From positions 1 through 59,343 of the forward strand of contig JADKGI010000023.1 of assembly GCA_016722285.1 (NCBI GenBank): 59,343 nt of DNA, written 5' to 3'. The DNA comes from Saprospiraceae bacterium (GTDB taxonomy: Bacteria > Bacteroidota > Bacteroidia > Chitinophagales > Saprospiraceae). The position numbers and the translations under genes are program-made. The stretch's first letter is position 1. Each line of letters opens with the position of its first letter. Below the pieces are notes generated by a model. That model searched no databases. It was not told where the DNA came from and worked only from the letters and a program-made list of their open reading frames with translations. Shown here one piece after another: positions 33,100-43,586 of the stretch.

Positions 33100-35326
33100 G
33101 TTTTTTGCCTTTTTTGCCATTTTGTTATTTATAAGTTGCTCTAAAAATAACATTGCTCAAAAAAATGATCCTTCCAAGGATGTTTTTATTGAAAATCTGA
33201 TTAGTCAAATGACCTTAGATGAAAAGCTAGGGCAGATGACACTATTTACTACAGATTGGGAATCTACCGGACCAACTATCAGAGGTGGATATGAAGATGA
33301 TATTAAATCAGGGAGATGTGGTGCTTTGTTTAATAGTCATACTGTAGATTTTACAACGAGGCTTCAGAAAATAGCCGTCGAACAATCAAGGTTGAAAATT
33401 CCATTACTTTTTGGATATGATGTCATCCATGGATACAAGACTATGTTTCCAATTCCACTTGGTGAGGCATCAAGTTGGGATTTAAAAGAAATGGAAAATT
33501 CTGCATACATCATGGCAAAAGAAGCAGCTGCTTCCGGATTGCATTGGACATTTGCGCCAATGGTGGACATTTCCAGAGATCCTAGATGGGGTAGAGTGAT
33601 GGAAGGCTCCGGTGAAGATACATACCTTGGAAGTAAGATTGCGGAAGCAAGAGTGAAAGGTATTCAAGGCAATAATTTTGATAAAGCCGATAGGTTGATC
33701 GCATGTGTAAAGCATTTTGCAGCGTATGGAGCTCCGGCAGGAGGACGAGATTACAACTCTGTTGATATGAGTGATCGTGTATTAAGAGAAACCTATCTTC
33801 CACCATATAAGGCTGCAATAGATGCAGGAGCTTTGACAGTAATGACATCGTTCAATGATGTTGATGGAGTACCTGCTTCAGGAAGTAAGTATTTATTGAC
33901 CGACATATTGAGAAATGAATGGAAGTTTGATGGTTTTGTAGTCACAGATTATACATCCATCAATGAGATGGTCAGTCATGGAGTTGCTGCAAATGAGACA
34001 GATGCCGGAATTTTAGCTTTGAATGCTGGAGTAGATATGGATATGCAGGGCGCTATTTTCCAGGAAAAGATAAAAGCAGGCTTACAGGATGGCAGAATTA
34101 AAATCGCTCAAATTGACGCCAGCGTTAGACGAATTCTTCAAATTAAAAAGAAGATAGGATTATTTGAAGATCCATTTAAATTTTCATCAAAGGAAAGAGA
34201 GAAGGAGACTATTATGAATGATGCACATATTTCTGCAAGTCGGAGTATGGCTAAAAAATCCATCGTCTTATTAAAGAATAATGGTATTCTGCCAATCAAG
34301 AAAACAGTAAATCAGATTTTAGTAGTCAGACCACTTGCTGATGACAAAGAGAATTTAATAGGTGCCTGGTCTGGATCTGGCGAAGCAAGACATTGTGTAA
34401 GTTTACTTAGTGGATTAAAACAAAATCCACTTGCAAAAAACATCGTTTTTAATTACGTCAAGGCTTGTGAGATTGAAGGAAATGACAAGTCTGCATTTGA
34501 ATCAGTAAAAAATAGAATTAGTGGGGCGGATTTGGTTATTGTCGCCATTGGTGAGAGTAAGGACATGAGTGGAGAAGCAGCATCTAAAGCTCAAATTAGA
34601 ATTCCGGGAGTACAAGAAGAGTTGTTAAAAATGATCAGAGCTGAAGGGAAACCTGTAGTTACCATCGTTATGAATGGAAGACCTCTTATTTTGGGAGATG
34701 TGAAAGACAACTCAGATGCATTAATCGAAGCATGGTGGTTGGGAAGTCAAGCAGGAAATGCCATCGCTGATGTATTGTATGGTGACTATAATCCTTCAGG
34801 AAAACTGCCGATTAGTTTTCCAAGACACGAGGGTCAAATCCCTGTTTATTATAATCACAAGAGCACAGGAAGACCTTTCGATCCGACATCAAAATGGAAT
34901 ACCAAGTATCTTGATATGCCAAATACTCCTTTATTTTCCTTCGGTTATGGGTTGAGTTATACTAGTTTTAAATACGATAAACCAATGGTGAATAAAACAA
35001 ATTTTAGTGCTGATGAAAAGCTTATAGCCTCTGTAAATATCAAAAACATCGGTGATTACGATGGTGAAGAAACCATACAGTTGTATATTAGGGATTTGGT
35101 TGCAAGCGTTACAAGGCCAGTAAAAGAGCTCAAAGCTTTTAAGAAAGAGTTTCTAAAAAAAGGTGAAAGTAAAACCATCTCATTTGAGTTGAATAAAGAA
35201 GATTTTTCTTTTTATAATCGAGAAATGAAGTGGGGAACAGAACCTGGTGAATTTGATATTTTTATTGGTTCTGATTCCGATACACAAAATGCAGTCAGAG
35301 TGACTTTGATAAATAAAAATAAATAG
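33089..35326 (+). CDS. bglX: GH3 beta-glucosidase (BglX-like) lipoprotein
   Basis: A 745-residue GH3 enzyme with a lipoprotein signal (LLFISC). The N-terminal (alpha/beta)8 domain carries PLLFGYDVIHGYKTMFPIPL, FAPMVDISRDPRWGRVMEG, KHFAAYG and the nucleophile Asp287 in DGFVVTDYTS. The C-terminal domain has KKSIVLLKNNGILPI, and the fibronectin-III-like end has LFSFGYGLSYT...TRPVKELKAF. It removes terminal beta-linked glucose from oligosaccharides. Here it would finish sophoro-oligosaccharides released by the GH144-like enzyme. The start overlaps the end of the glucanase gene. Confidence 0.93.
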   Translation: MKNKFFAFFAILLFISCSKNNIAQKNDPSKDVFIENLISQMTLDEKLGQMTLFTTDWESTGPTIRGGYEDDIKSGRCGALFNSHTVDFTTRLQKIAVEQSRLKIPLLFGYDVIHGYKTMFPIPLGEASSWDLKEMENSAYIMAKEAAASGLHWTFAPMVDISRDPRWGRVMEGSGEDTYLGSKIAEARVKGIQGNNFDKADRLIACVKHFAAYGAPAGGRDYNSVDMSDRVLRETYLPPYKAAIDAGALTVMTSFNDVDGVPASGSKYLLTDILRNEWKFDGFVVTDYTSINEMVSHGVAANETDAGILALNAGVDMDMQGAIFQEKIKAGLQDGRIKIAQIDASVRRILQIKKKIGLFEDPFKFSSKEREKETIMNDAHISASRSMAKKSIVLLKNNGILPIKKTVNQILVVRPLADDKENLIGAWSGSGEARHCVSLLSGLKQNPLAKNIVFNYVKACEIEGNDKSAFESVKNRISGADLVIVAIGESKDMSGEAASKAQIRIPGVQEELLKMIRAEGKPVVTIVMNGRPLILGDVKDNSDALIEAWWLGSQAGNAIADVLYGDYNPSGKLPISFPRHEGQIPVYYNHKSTGRPFDPTSKWNTKYLDMPNTPLFSFGYGLSYTSFKYDKPMVNKTNFSADEKLIASVNIKNIGDYDGEETIQLYIRDLVASVTRPVKELKAFKKEFLKKGESKTISFELNKEDFSFYNREMKWGTEPGEFDIFIGSDSDTQNAVRVTLINKNK

Positions 35327-35328
35327 AA

Positions 35329-38310
35329 ATGAAAAGCAATTTAGCAAAATGGAAGTTAGTTTTATTTCTCATAATAGTAGAATCAACCATTGGGTTTGCA
35401 CAGCATAAGGTTTCAGGAATTGTAACTGCCACCAGCAATGGCGAATCATTGATAGGTGCTACTATTGAAGAAAAAGGAACGACAAATGGTACTATCACTG
35501 ATATCGATGGCACGTACAAAATAACCGTAAGTAATCCGAATGCCATATTGGTAGTAAAATATATTGGATATAATGATCGTGAAGTAGCTGTAAATAATAA
35601 AAATCAACTTGATATCAGCCTTGATGGTTCTGCTGTCTTAATCGAACAAATTGTCGTCGTTGGATATGGCGTACAGAAAAAGAGTGACCTGACAGGAGCA
35701 GTCAGTAGCCTTAAGGGAGAAGAATTGGTCCGAATCCCGACTGCAAATGTCGAACAAGCACTCCAGGGAAAGATTGCTGGAATCTATGTTTCTCCTGCTT
35801 CAGGTTCTCCTGGAGCTGGGGCAATCATACGAGTCAGAGGAACAGGTACGCTAAACAACGCTAATCCTTTGTATGTAATAGACGGGATGATCACAGAAGA
35901 CGCTTCATCTGTCAATCCACAAGATGTAGAGAGTATTGAAGTCCTTAAAGATGCATCATCTGCTGCAATTTATGGAAGTAGAGGTGCTAATGGTGTAATA
36001 CTAATCACAACAAAAACAGGCAAGAAACGCGATGTAGCTCAGCTTACATTTTCTTCGTATTATGGACAGCAGCAAACTGTTAGAAAGATAGATTTATTGA
36101 CTGGGGCACAATTCGCAAAAGCGTATAATCAACTTCGAAACCAAAATTATTATAAAAACCCTGATAGCTTAGGAGTCGGTACTGATTGGCAAGAGGAGAT
36201 ATTGAGAACAGCACCAATGTCCAATTTCCAATTTGGCGCTAATGGAGGAAACGAAACTGTGACTTATAATTTTAGTGCAAACTACTTTAATCAAGACGGT
36301 ATAATCAAGAATACTTCATATGATCGTGGTACATTCAGATTGAACTTAGACATGAAGCTCAAGCCTTGGTTCACTCTTGGAAATAATGTTTCATATTCTG
36401 TAATTAAGGAACAATTGGGCCCAAATGTGATTACATCGGCTTATCGGATTCCATCTGTTTTGCCAGTTTATAATTCAGATGGCATATTTACTGATCCCAC
36501 ATTTTTTGGTCTTGCTTTAGGGAACCCATTAGTTGATCAATTTTATAAAAGTAATAGATACAAAAACGGAAGTAACTTATTAGGTAATATGTTTGGTGAA
36601 ATTTCAATACTTAAAAACCTTAAATTCAGATCAAACTTTGGATATAATTTTTCTGATTCAAAGACTCGAGGTTTTGAGCCAAAGTTTGAAGCAAGTCCTT
36701 CACAATTAAATAAAAATGATAGGTTGTCTATAGAAACGGGATCGACTAAAAATTGGATTTGGGAACAAACATTAAACTTTTTAAAGGAATGGAAGGACCA
36801 TAGTTTAGGTCTTTTGTTTGGATATACAGCGGAAGAAAGAAAATCCGAATTTTTTGGTGCAAGCAGAGAAAATTTCCCTGGTACAGCAGATGAGTTATTG
36901 TATCTATCTTCAGGAAATGACACTACTCAAATGAACTATGGCGGAGCATCTGATGAGGCATTAAACTCCATCTTATTTAGGGCAAACTATGTATTCAAAG
37001 ATAAATACCTTTTTACCACTTCTATGAGGGTTGACAAATCAAGTCGTTTTACTCCTGAAAATAGAACAGGTTACTTTCCTTCAGCGAGTATAGGTTGGAA
37101 TTTAGGCAGAGAAGAATTTATTAAAGGCATAAACACTTTTGATCGGTTAAAACTTCGTATGAGTTATGGAATACTGGGAAATCAAGCTGTTTCGAATCGA
37201 TATCCAACATCATCACTTATAAATAGTGGTCAATATGCCGTATTCGGTTATAGTGAAAACCTGAATCAAGGTGCAACATTATTATCCATTTCAAATCCGA
37301 ATCTTAAGTGGGAAGTATCCCGGCAGATAGATTTCGGTTTGGAAGCAGGTTTTTTAAATAATCGGTTAGAGATTGAAGCAGATTATTATCGAAGGCATAC
37401 TTATGATATTATTGCAGCTGTGCCAATTCCTGATTATGTAGGTTCTCAGAATAGTCCATTTGTCAATACGGCTGAAGTCTTAAATTCAGGTGTGGATATT
37501 GGATTAAATTGGCGTCAAGCAGGAAAATTTAGTTATAATATTGGAGCAAGTATCTCTCCTGTGACAAATGAAGTCTTGGCTTTGGCCACAGGGAAAAACG
37601 AAATATTTGATGCATTTGTTAATGGTGAACCAGCTTCAAGGACACTAGTCGGCCTACCTATAGGAGCTTATTATGGTTTTCAGGTAGCAGGTGTTTTTCA
37701 AAGTGTAGAAGAAATTGCAAGCAGCGCTATCGCCGGTGGTGAAGTGCCTGGAGATTTAAAATATGCAGATATCAATGAAGACGGCAAAATAGACGGCAAA
37801 GATAGAACGTATCTCGGTAGTCCTATACCAACAATGACCTATGGTTTTAACTTAGGTGCTGGATATCAGGGGTTTGATGCGTCTATTGATTTCTTTGGTG
37901 TAAGTGGCAACAAAGTATATAATGAAAAAGAGTCTTTGAGATTTGCAGTTTACAATTGGGAATCACATGTGGCAAATGCCTGGACTGTTGAAAATCCATC
38001 AACTTCAGAACCAAGAGTCACAAATGGTGGACATAATTATAGAGTCAGTGACCGGTTTGTTCAGGATGGATCATTCTTCAGACTTCGTTCTGTAAGTCTG
38101 GGATATTCTTTTCCAAAAGCATTAATTTCCAAAATCAAAATGGAAGGATTTAGAATCTTTGTTTCGGGCACAAATCTATGGACCAGACAAAGTTTTACCG
38201 GATATTCTCCAGAATTTCCAAATGGAAATAGTCCATTTAAAGTAGGTTTTGATACCGGAGAATATCCGATAGCTAAATCTTTTCAATTTGGAATCGAAAC
38301 CAAATTCTAA
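35329..38310 (+). CDS. susC: SusC/RagA-family TonB-dependent outer-membrane transporter
   Basis: A 993-residue SusC homologue: signal peptide (to about residue 25, IGFAQ), an N-terminal carboxypeptidase-regulatory-like domain (27-105, KVSGIVTATSNGESLIGATI), the SusC signature VVGYGVQKKSDLTGAVSS, plug domain with GTGTLNNANPLYVIDGM and SAAIYGSRGANGVILITTK, and a large beta barrel ending in KSFQFGIETKF with terminal Phe. It imports glycan pieces with the SusD lid, powered by TonB. The start follows the GH3 stop after 2 bp and susD follows after 7 bp. Confidence 0.96.
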   Translation: MKSNLAKWKLVLFLIIVESTIGFAQHKVSGIVTATSNGESLIGATIEEKGTTNGTITDIDGTYKITVSNPNAILVVKYIGYNDREVAVNNKNQLDISLDGSAVLIEQIVVVGYGVQKKSDLTGAVSSLKGEELVRIPTANVEQALQGKIAGIYVSPASGSPGAGAIIRVRGTGTLNNANPLYVIDGMITEDASSVNPQDVESIEVLKDASSAAIYGSRGANGVILITTKTGKKRDVAQLTFSSYYGQQQTVRKIDLLTGAQFAKAYNQLRNQNYYKNPDSLGVGTDWQEEILRTAPMSNFQFGANGGNETVTYNFSANYFNQDGIIKNTSYDRGTFRLNLDMKLKPWFTLGNNVSYSVIKEQLGPNVITSAYRIPSVLPVYNSDGIFTDPTFFGLALGNPLVDQFYKSNRYKNGSNLLGNMFGEISILKNLKFRSNFGYNFSDSKTRGFEPKFEASPSQLNKNDRLSIETGSTKNWIWEQTLNFLKEWKDHSLGLLFGYTAEERKSEFFGASRENFPGTADELLYLSSGNDTTQMNYGGASDEALNSILFRANYVFKDKYLFTTSMRVDKSSRFTPENRTGYFPSASIGWNLGREEFIKGINTFDRLKLRMSYGILGNQAVSNRYPTSSLINSGQYAVFGYSENLNQGATLLSISNPNLKWEVSRQIDFGLEAGFLNNRLEIEADYYRRHTYDIIAAVPIPDYVGSQNSPFVNTAEVLNSGVDIGLNWRQAGKFSYNIGASISPVTNEVLALATGKNEIFDAFVNGEPASRTLVGLPIGAYYGFQVAGVFQSVEEIASSAIAGGEVPGDLKYADINEDGKIDGKDRTYLGSPIPTMTYGFNLGAGYQGFDASIDFFGVSGNKVYNEKESLRFAVYNWESHVANAWTVENPSTSEPRVTNGGHNYRVSDRFVQDGSFFRLRSVSLGYSFPKALISKIKMEGFRIFVSGTNLWTRQSFTGYSPEFPNGNSPFKVGFDTGEYPIAKSFQFGIETKF

Positions 38311-38317
38311 TTTAAAA

Positions 38318-39796
38318 ATGAAGATCATGAAAAAAATAATTTTATTAGTTTTAGGAATTACAATTATAAGTTGTTCAGATGATTTTCTGGATCGTAAACC
38401 AAAAGGTAATCTTACATCTGATACATTTTTTGAAAATGAAGATCATGCTATTTGGGCGACCAATGCCATTTACTCTAATTTCAGATCATGGGAATATTGT
38501 GGATTGCCATACATCGGTGCAACAGATGTTATAAGTGATGATGCTGACAAAGGTTCTACTCAGAATGATGGACCATTTTTGGCGGAAATTGATGACTTCT
38601 TTTTCGATGCGACCAATCAGACATTTTCTTCGATTTGGAAAGGCCATTATGGAACCATTTCTAGGGCGAATTTGGCGATTGAAAAGATTCCGGGAATTAA
38701 AATGTCAGAAACATTAAAAGCTAGGTTAGTTGGTGAAGCAAAGTTTTTAAGAGCTTTCAATTATTTTAGATTGGTTCAGTGGTTTGGAGATTTGCCATTG
38801 ATTACAAGCCAATTAACAGAAAACCAGTATTTTACGCAAGAAAGAAAGCCCAAAAATGAGATATATGCTCTGATTGAAAAAGATTTACTAGACGCAATAT
38901 CTGTATTGCCGGAAAAATCAAAATACAAATCTGAAGATTTAGGTCGAGCCACAAAAGGAGCAGCCAAAGGTATCTTAGCAAAGCTATATATGGTTCAAGG
39001 CAAATTTGGGCCAGCTCTATCATTGTGTGAAGAAATAATCAATAGTGGAGAGTACAGTTTATTGACAAATTATGGTCAAATATTTACTCGTGAAGGCGAA
39101 AATGGAAGTGAGAGTATGTTTGAAATCGGTGCTGTTGCCTTACAATCTTCCGTAGTTGGTTCAGGTGCAACACCCTATAATATGGTTCAAGGTGTGCGTG
39201 GTGTACCGAATCTTGGCTGGGGATTTAATCGTCCTAGTGATGACCTCATTGCCAATTATGAAGCAGGTGATCCAAGAAGGCAAGCAACAATTATTTACGT
39301 AGGAGAAGTTTTGCCTGATGGATTGACCATTGTTCAGAATAATCCTGAAATTCTGAATGCCAGATTCAATCAAAAAGCTTGGGTACCAAGTCATGCTGGT
39401 CTGCAAGACAATGGTCCAGGAAATATTAGATTGCTTCGATACGCTGATGTTTTATTGCTAGCTGCTGAAGCTGCAAATGAAGTTTCAAATTCTGCAAAAG
39501 CTTTGACCTATGTAAATTTGGTTAGAAAAAGAGCAAGGGGAACGAACACTTTTATCCTTAAAGACTTGACGATTACAAACCAACAGGACCTCAGATTTGC
39601 TATACGCAAAGAGCGAAGATCTGAACTTGCCATGGAACAACTTCGATGGTTTGACTTACAAAGATGGAATAACCAAGCAGAAGTGATGAAGAAAGTTGGG
39701 AAACAATTTATCGTAAATAAGCATGAACTCTTTCCATTGCCACAGTCTGAGATAGATTTAAGTGGTGGATTTTTAAAACAAAACAAGGGTTATTGA
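38318..39796 (+). CDS. susD: SusD/RagB-family glycan-binding lipoprotein
   Basis: The ATG at 38318 (MKIMKKIILLVLGITIISCS) gives a proper lipoprotein signal with lipobox IISC; an in-frame ATG at 38288 overlaps susC and is unlikely. SusD features: FLDRKPKGNLTSDTFF, RAFNYFRLVQWFGDLPLIT, AKGILAKLYMVQGKFGPA, RYADVLLLAAEAANEV, RKERRSELAMEQLRWFDLQR and the C-terminal LFPLPQSEIDLSGGFLKQN. About 492 residues, a normal length. It binds glycan at the surface as the lid of SusC. Confidence 0.96.
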   Translation: MKIMKKIILLVLGITIISCSDDFLDRKPKGNLTSDTFFENEDHAIWATNAIYSNFRSWEYCGLPYIGATDVISDDADKGSTQNDGPFLAEIDDFFFDATNQTFSSIWKGHYGTISRANLAIEKIPGIKMSETLKARLVGEAKFLRAFNYFRLVQWFGDLPLITSQLTENQYFTQERKPKNEIYALIEKDLLDAISVLPEKSKYKSEDLGRATKGAAKGILAKLYMVQGKFGPALSLCEEIINSGEYSLLTNYGQIFTREGENGSESMFEIGAVALQSSVVGSGATPYNMVQGVRGVPNLGWGFNRPSDDLIANYEAGDPRRQATIIYVGEVLPDGLTIVQNNPEILNARFNQKAWVPSHAGLQDNGPGNIRLLRYADVLLLAAEAANEVSNSAKALTYVNLVRKRARGTNTFILKDLTITNQQDLRFAIRKERRSELAMEQLRWFDLQRWNNQAEVMKKVGKQFIVNKHELFPLPQSEIDLSGGFLKQNKGY

Positions 39797-39822
39797 GTGT
39801 TTTAAAGTCATGAATAGCTGTT

Positions 39823-41637
39823 ATGAATAGAGTGGTTTGGTTTGTTGCGGTAATCATATTTTGCAGTTTTGCTAAAAGCTATAGTCAGAAATTGACAATA
39901 ACTAAAGCAATAACTTATGAGAGACATACAGAATTAGCTTGGGAAACAACTGAAATGGCAGGTATTGAATATTTTAAAATAATGCGGTCCACAAATAACT
40001 CAAATTTTCAAGCTGTAAAAACGGTGACAACTAAAAAGTATTTAGACTTCAGTGATCCAGCTAAATTGGATACATTCTATTATTACATAGATGCTTTAAA
40101 TGGATTGAATCAATCAGTTTTAAAGTCCGATACCATTAAAATGGTGGAATATAAAATGAATGACGATCATTTGATGGACATGGTCCAGGAATACACTTTT
40201 AGATATTTTTACGATGACGCACATCCGAACTCTGGTCTGGCAAAAGAAAGAAATTCTAGTGGAGATATCGTTACAACAGGTGGATCTGGATTTGGCATCA
40301 TGGGATTATTGGTCGGTATCGAAAATGGGTATATCACGAGAGAAGAAGGAATTACAAGAATCATAAGGATTATTAGTTTCTTACAGTTTGCAGATAAATT
40401 TCATGGAGTATTTCCACATTGGCTGAATGGGAAAACAGGAAAAGTAGTGCCTTTTAGTCAGTTTGACAATGGTGGTGATTTGGTCGAAACGGCATTTCTT
40501 ATGCAAGGTTTATTGACCGCACGACAGTTTTTTGATCAGGACAATGCAACCGAAAAAGCCATCAGAGGCATCATCACTAAATTGTATGAAGATGTAGAAT
40601 GGGATTGGTATGCGAGAAATGATTCCGGATTTTTATATTGGCATTGGTCGCCAAATTATGGATGGCAAATGAATTTTAAAATAAGAGGCTACAATGAAGC
40701 TTTGATTGTATATCTATTGGCTATTGCTTCGCCGACGCATGGAGTTCCGGCATCATATTGGAATTCGGGTTGGACTTCTTCAAATTATAAAAATGGAAAC
40801 ACTTGGTTTGGTTATAAGCTGCCTGTCGGACCGGCATATGGAGGACCATTGTTTTTTGCGCATTATTCATTTTTAGGATTTGACCCACGTGGTATCAAAG
40901 ATGGATTTACAAACTACTTTGAACAGAACCGAAATCATACTTTAATTAATCGTGGATATTGTATTTATAATCCACAAAATCATAAGAAATACAGTGAAAA
41001 TTGTTGAGGATTAACCGCTTCGGATAATCCATGGGGATATTTGGCTCACGAACCTGGAAACAGAGATAATGGAACCATTACTCCGACTGCTGCATTATCA
41101 TCCATGCCTTACACACCAAAAGAAAGTATGGATGCATTGAAGTATTTTTATTTTGTAGAAGGCGAAAAACTTTTAGGTTTTAATGGGTTTTATGATGCTT
41201 TCAATGGAAATCAAAACTGGTATGCAGACTCCTATCTGGCTATAGATCAAGGCCCAATATTATGTATGATTCAAAATCATCGAACCGGAATGCTTTGGAA
41301 TAATTTTATGAAAAACCCGGAAATCCAACCAGCATTAAGTAAAATAGGTTTCGTAAAAGATGTTTCTTCCACACATGATAAAGAATTAGAGAACAAACAA
41401 ATCTCTATATTCCCAAATCCAAGTCGCGGTTCGATTAATATCAATTTTAACAATAAAGCCATTCTGCCAAATGAAATCTTGATTTTGACAAGTGATTTGA
41501 AGCAAATCAAGGTTTATAATACCAATATCACGAGAGAAAATAGTTTTCAATTGCCGACAAATATCGATAAAAGACTCTATTTTATCCAATTGAACTATGA
41601 TGGAAACCAAGTAACAAGAAAGCTGATCATAGAGTAG
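39823..41637 (+). pseudogene. GH144-like enzyme with FN3 and T9SS domains, interrupted by TGA
   Basis: Signal peptide (to SYSQ), FN3-like domain (about 23-105), GH144-like catalytic domain (about 115-495; GIMGLLVGIENGYITREEG, FKIRGYNEALIVYLLAIASP, LGFDPRGIKDGF, IDQGPILCMIQNHRTGML) and a T9SS type A sorting domain (about 530-604; ISIFPNPSRGSINI). An in-frame TGA at 41005-41007 interrupts SENC*GLTASD, exactly where the paralog at 31714 has CWGLTACD, so a Trp codon TGG has become TGA. Frame and similarity continue unchanged to the end. It is either a nonsense mutation or a read error; no other lesion is seen. It is predicted to be secreted to the surface by T9SS, unlike the lipoprotein paralog. 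Confidence 0.82.
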
Positions 41638-41988
41638 TTAGTATTTCATACATAGAATATTAGCAGGTTATAAATTATTCAGCTCCAAAAATTATTAGAT
41701 CAGTTGATGCTATTTGGCAATACCAATACATTTCTTATTCTGTAGGAGATAAAGGGTGATTTTAAATGAAATGTACATTGAAAAAGCCGTATAAGAAAAC
41801 CAAATCTCTTTCGCAAAAATAACTCTATGTTACCTAAAACGCATGGATATCAATCTTCATTTGACCCATATATTAAACTGAACTCATTGGTTTATGAACG
41901 ATAATTCATAAGATCATTTGATACGAATATTTGATAGGCAAATCGTATGTTTAATAAGTCTGTCTTAGTCATCTAAGGTCTATCAAAT
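41638..41988. other. Intergenic stretch, nothing recognised
   Basis: About 350 AT-rich bases between the converging PUL and GNAT genes; no open frame or hairpin of note. Confidence 0.45.
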
Positions 41989-42636
41989 CTATAAGCCCAA
42001 ATACCTCTTAGTCATCTTATACTCCAGAGACTTTTTTACTGTATTCCACTCGCTGTTGAGTATCGAAAAAACCACCGTATCTCTAAGGCAACCGTACTTG
42101 TCAAGTATGTGGTTTCGCAAGACGCCATCTTGTTTTGCACCAAGTCTTTCTATCGCATTTCTGGATTGAAGGTTATGCCAGTGCGTCCTGAATTCCACTG
42201 CGATACATTCCAATTCTTCAAAAGCATATTGAAGCAACAGATATTTACATTCAGTATTTACTCCCGTCCTTTGCACAGACTTGGAATACCAGGTAGTCCC
42301 AATCTCCAGCCTTTTGTTTTTCGCATCCGCATGCATATATCTGGTCGTGCCGATGATTTTATAATTACTCGTCCTGATGATGGCAAATGGAAGTGACCTG
42401 TCATTTGCAAATTCATCCATCGCTGTTTCGATATAGCTTTGGACACTTGATGGCTCCGGTGCAGAAGTGTACCATAAGTCCCATAAATCACCATCTTTTA
42501 CTGCATCTGTTAGACCTTCCAGGTGATGTAGTGATAGGGGTTCGAGCTTTACCAATTTTCCTTCGAGCTTGATGTTGTTCAGCCATTTATTCATTTGGTG
42601 ATTTTGTGTTTTTGTTGGTGTTTTACTAGAGTTCAT
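41989..42636 (-). CDS. GNAT-family N-acetyltransferase
   Basis: A 215-residue RimJ/RimL-like acetyltransferase: N-terminal LVKLEPLSLHHLEGLTDAVK, SLPFAIIRTSNYKIIGTTRY, RLEIGTTWYSKSVQRTGVNT, LEC-AVEFRTHWHNLQSRNA and IERLGAKQDGVLRNHIL. The segment around QRTGVNTECK takes the place of the usual acetyl-CoA pyrophosphate loop. The true start may be Met15 (42594, MNKWLNNIKLEG), where homology begins. The substrate is unknown; neighbours give no hint. Confidence 0.88.
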   Translation of the reverse strand: MNSSKTPTKTQNHQMNKWLNNIKLEGKLVKLEPLSLHHLEGLTDAVKDGDLWDLWYTSAPEPSSVQSYIETAMDEFANDRSLPFAIIRTSNYKIIGTTRYMHADAKNKRLEIGTTWYSKSVQRTGVNTECKYLLLQYAFEELECIAVEFRTHWHNLQSRNAIERLGAKQDGVLRNHILDKYGCLRDTVVFSILNSEWNTVKKSLEYKMTKRYLGL

Positions 42637-42679
42637 TGTAAGTCAAATAGTATAACTTTGCGGTACAAGGGGTAAAGAT

Positions 42680-43561
42680 TTACCCAATTTTCACTGATGT
42701 CATGGTCAATGAACCAGCTACAGCTTTGTCATTAAACAAACTCACTTTTTCACTCTCTTCCTGCATAGCTAGAATATAGATCAGAGGCAAATAATGTTCA
42801 GCTGTAGGGATGGCCAGATCAAATGCTTTGCCCTCCGAACGAAAATTAATCAGCTTTTGATGGTCGCCACTGATGATATGTTTTTTCATTTTCTCATTCG
42901 CTTCTGTTGCCCAATCAAATGCATATTGTTGGTTTAATCTATCCCAGGCTACCAGGCCAAGATTGTGAACCATGTTTCCGCTTCCAATGACCAACACACC
43001 TTTTTTGCGAAGTGATTTTAGCTCTTTTGCTAACTCATAATGATGCTGGGGTGTTTGCGTATAATCCAAACTCAATTGAATGACTGGCACATCGGCATTT
43101 GGGTACATGTGTTTTACCACACTCCATGCACCATGATCCAAGCCCCACTTATCATCCAAACCAACTTCTGTTTTTTTGATCAGCGATTTTATTTCTCTTG
43201 CCAGATCAGGGCTTCCGGGTGCAGGATATTGCACATCAAATAACTCTTGCGGAAAACCACCAAAGTCATGAATGGTTTTGGGCTTTTCCATAGCAGTAAC
43301 AAAAGTGCCTCTTGTTTCCCAATGCGCGCTCACACATAAAATAGCATTGGGTTTGGTAATGGTTTGACCGAGACTTCTGAAACTTTTTACAAATTCATTT
43401 TCCTCTATGGCATTCATCGGACTGCCATGACCCAGAAACAACACAGGCATTCTTTCAGTGCTGCTCAGAGATTCTGTCATTTTATTTAGTTCGTTCAGTT
43501 TCATGGATGCAGCTGTTAGTGGAATTGATAACAATGTTTTTATGAAATGATTTCTTTTCAT
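42680..43561 (-). CDS. ygiD: YgiD/DODA-type extradiol dioxygenase
   Basis: A 293-residue member of the 4,5-DOPA-extradiol-dioxygenase family: MPVLFLGHGSPMNAIEENEF with His45, LCVSAHWETRGTFVT with His80, TIHDFGGFPQELFDVQYPAPG, LDHGAWSVVKHMYPNADVPV, VIGSGNMVHNLG and TAEHYLPLIYILA. It uses Zn or Fe and opens aromatic catechol rings; E. coli YgiD has this activity in vitro. An N-terminal signal-like helix (LLSIPLTAAS) precedes the domain, suggesting export or an overlong start. A DoxX gene precedes it in the same direction, 25 bp away, a common pairing. Confidence 0.93.
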   Translation of the reverse strand: MKRNHFIKTLLSIPLTAASMKLNELNKMTESLSSTERMPVLFLGHGSPMNAIEENEFVKSFRSLGQTITKPNAILCVSAHWETRGTFVTAMEKPKTIHDFGGFPQELFDVQYPAPGSPDLAREIKSLIKKTEVGLDDKWGLDHGAWSVVKHMYPNADVPVIQLSLDYTQTPQHHYELAKELKSLRKKGVLVIGSGNMVHNLGLVAWDRLNQQYAFDWATEANEKMKKHIISGDHQKLINFRSEGKAFDLAIPTAEHYLPLIYILAMQEESEKVSLFNDKAVAGSLTMTSVKIG

Positions 43562-43586
43562 TGTTCATGAATTTGAAATAAATCTG

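Noticed and set aside
39823..41637. TGA read as tryptophan (alternative genetic code)
   Set aside because: Other genes in the window end cleanly at TGA, and no further in-frame TGA at Trp positions occurs in intact genes.
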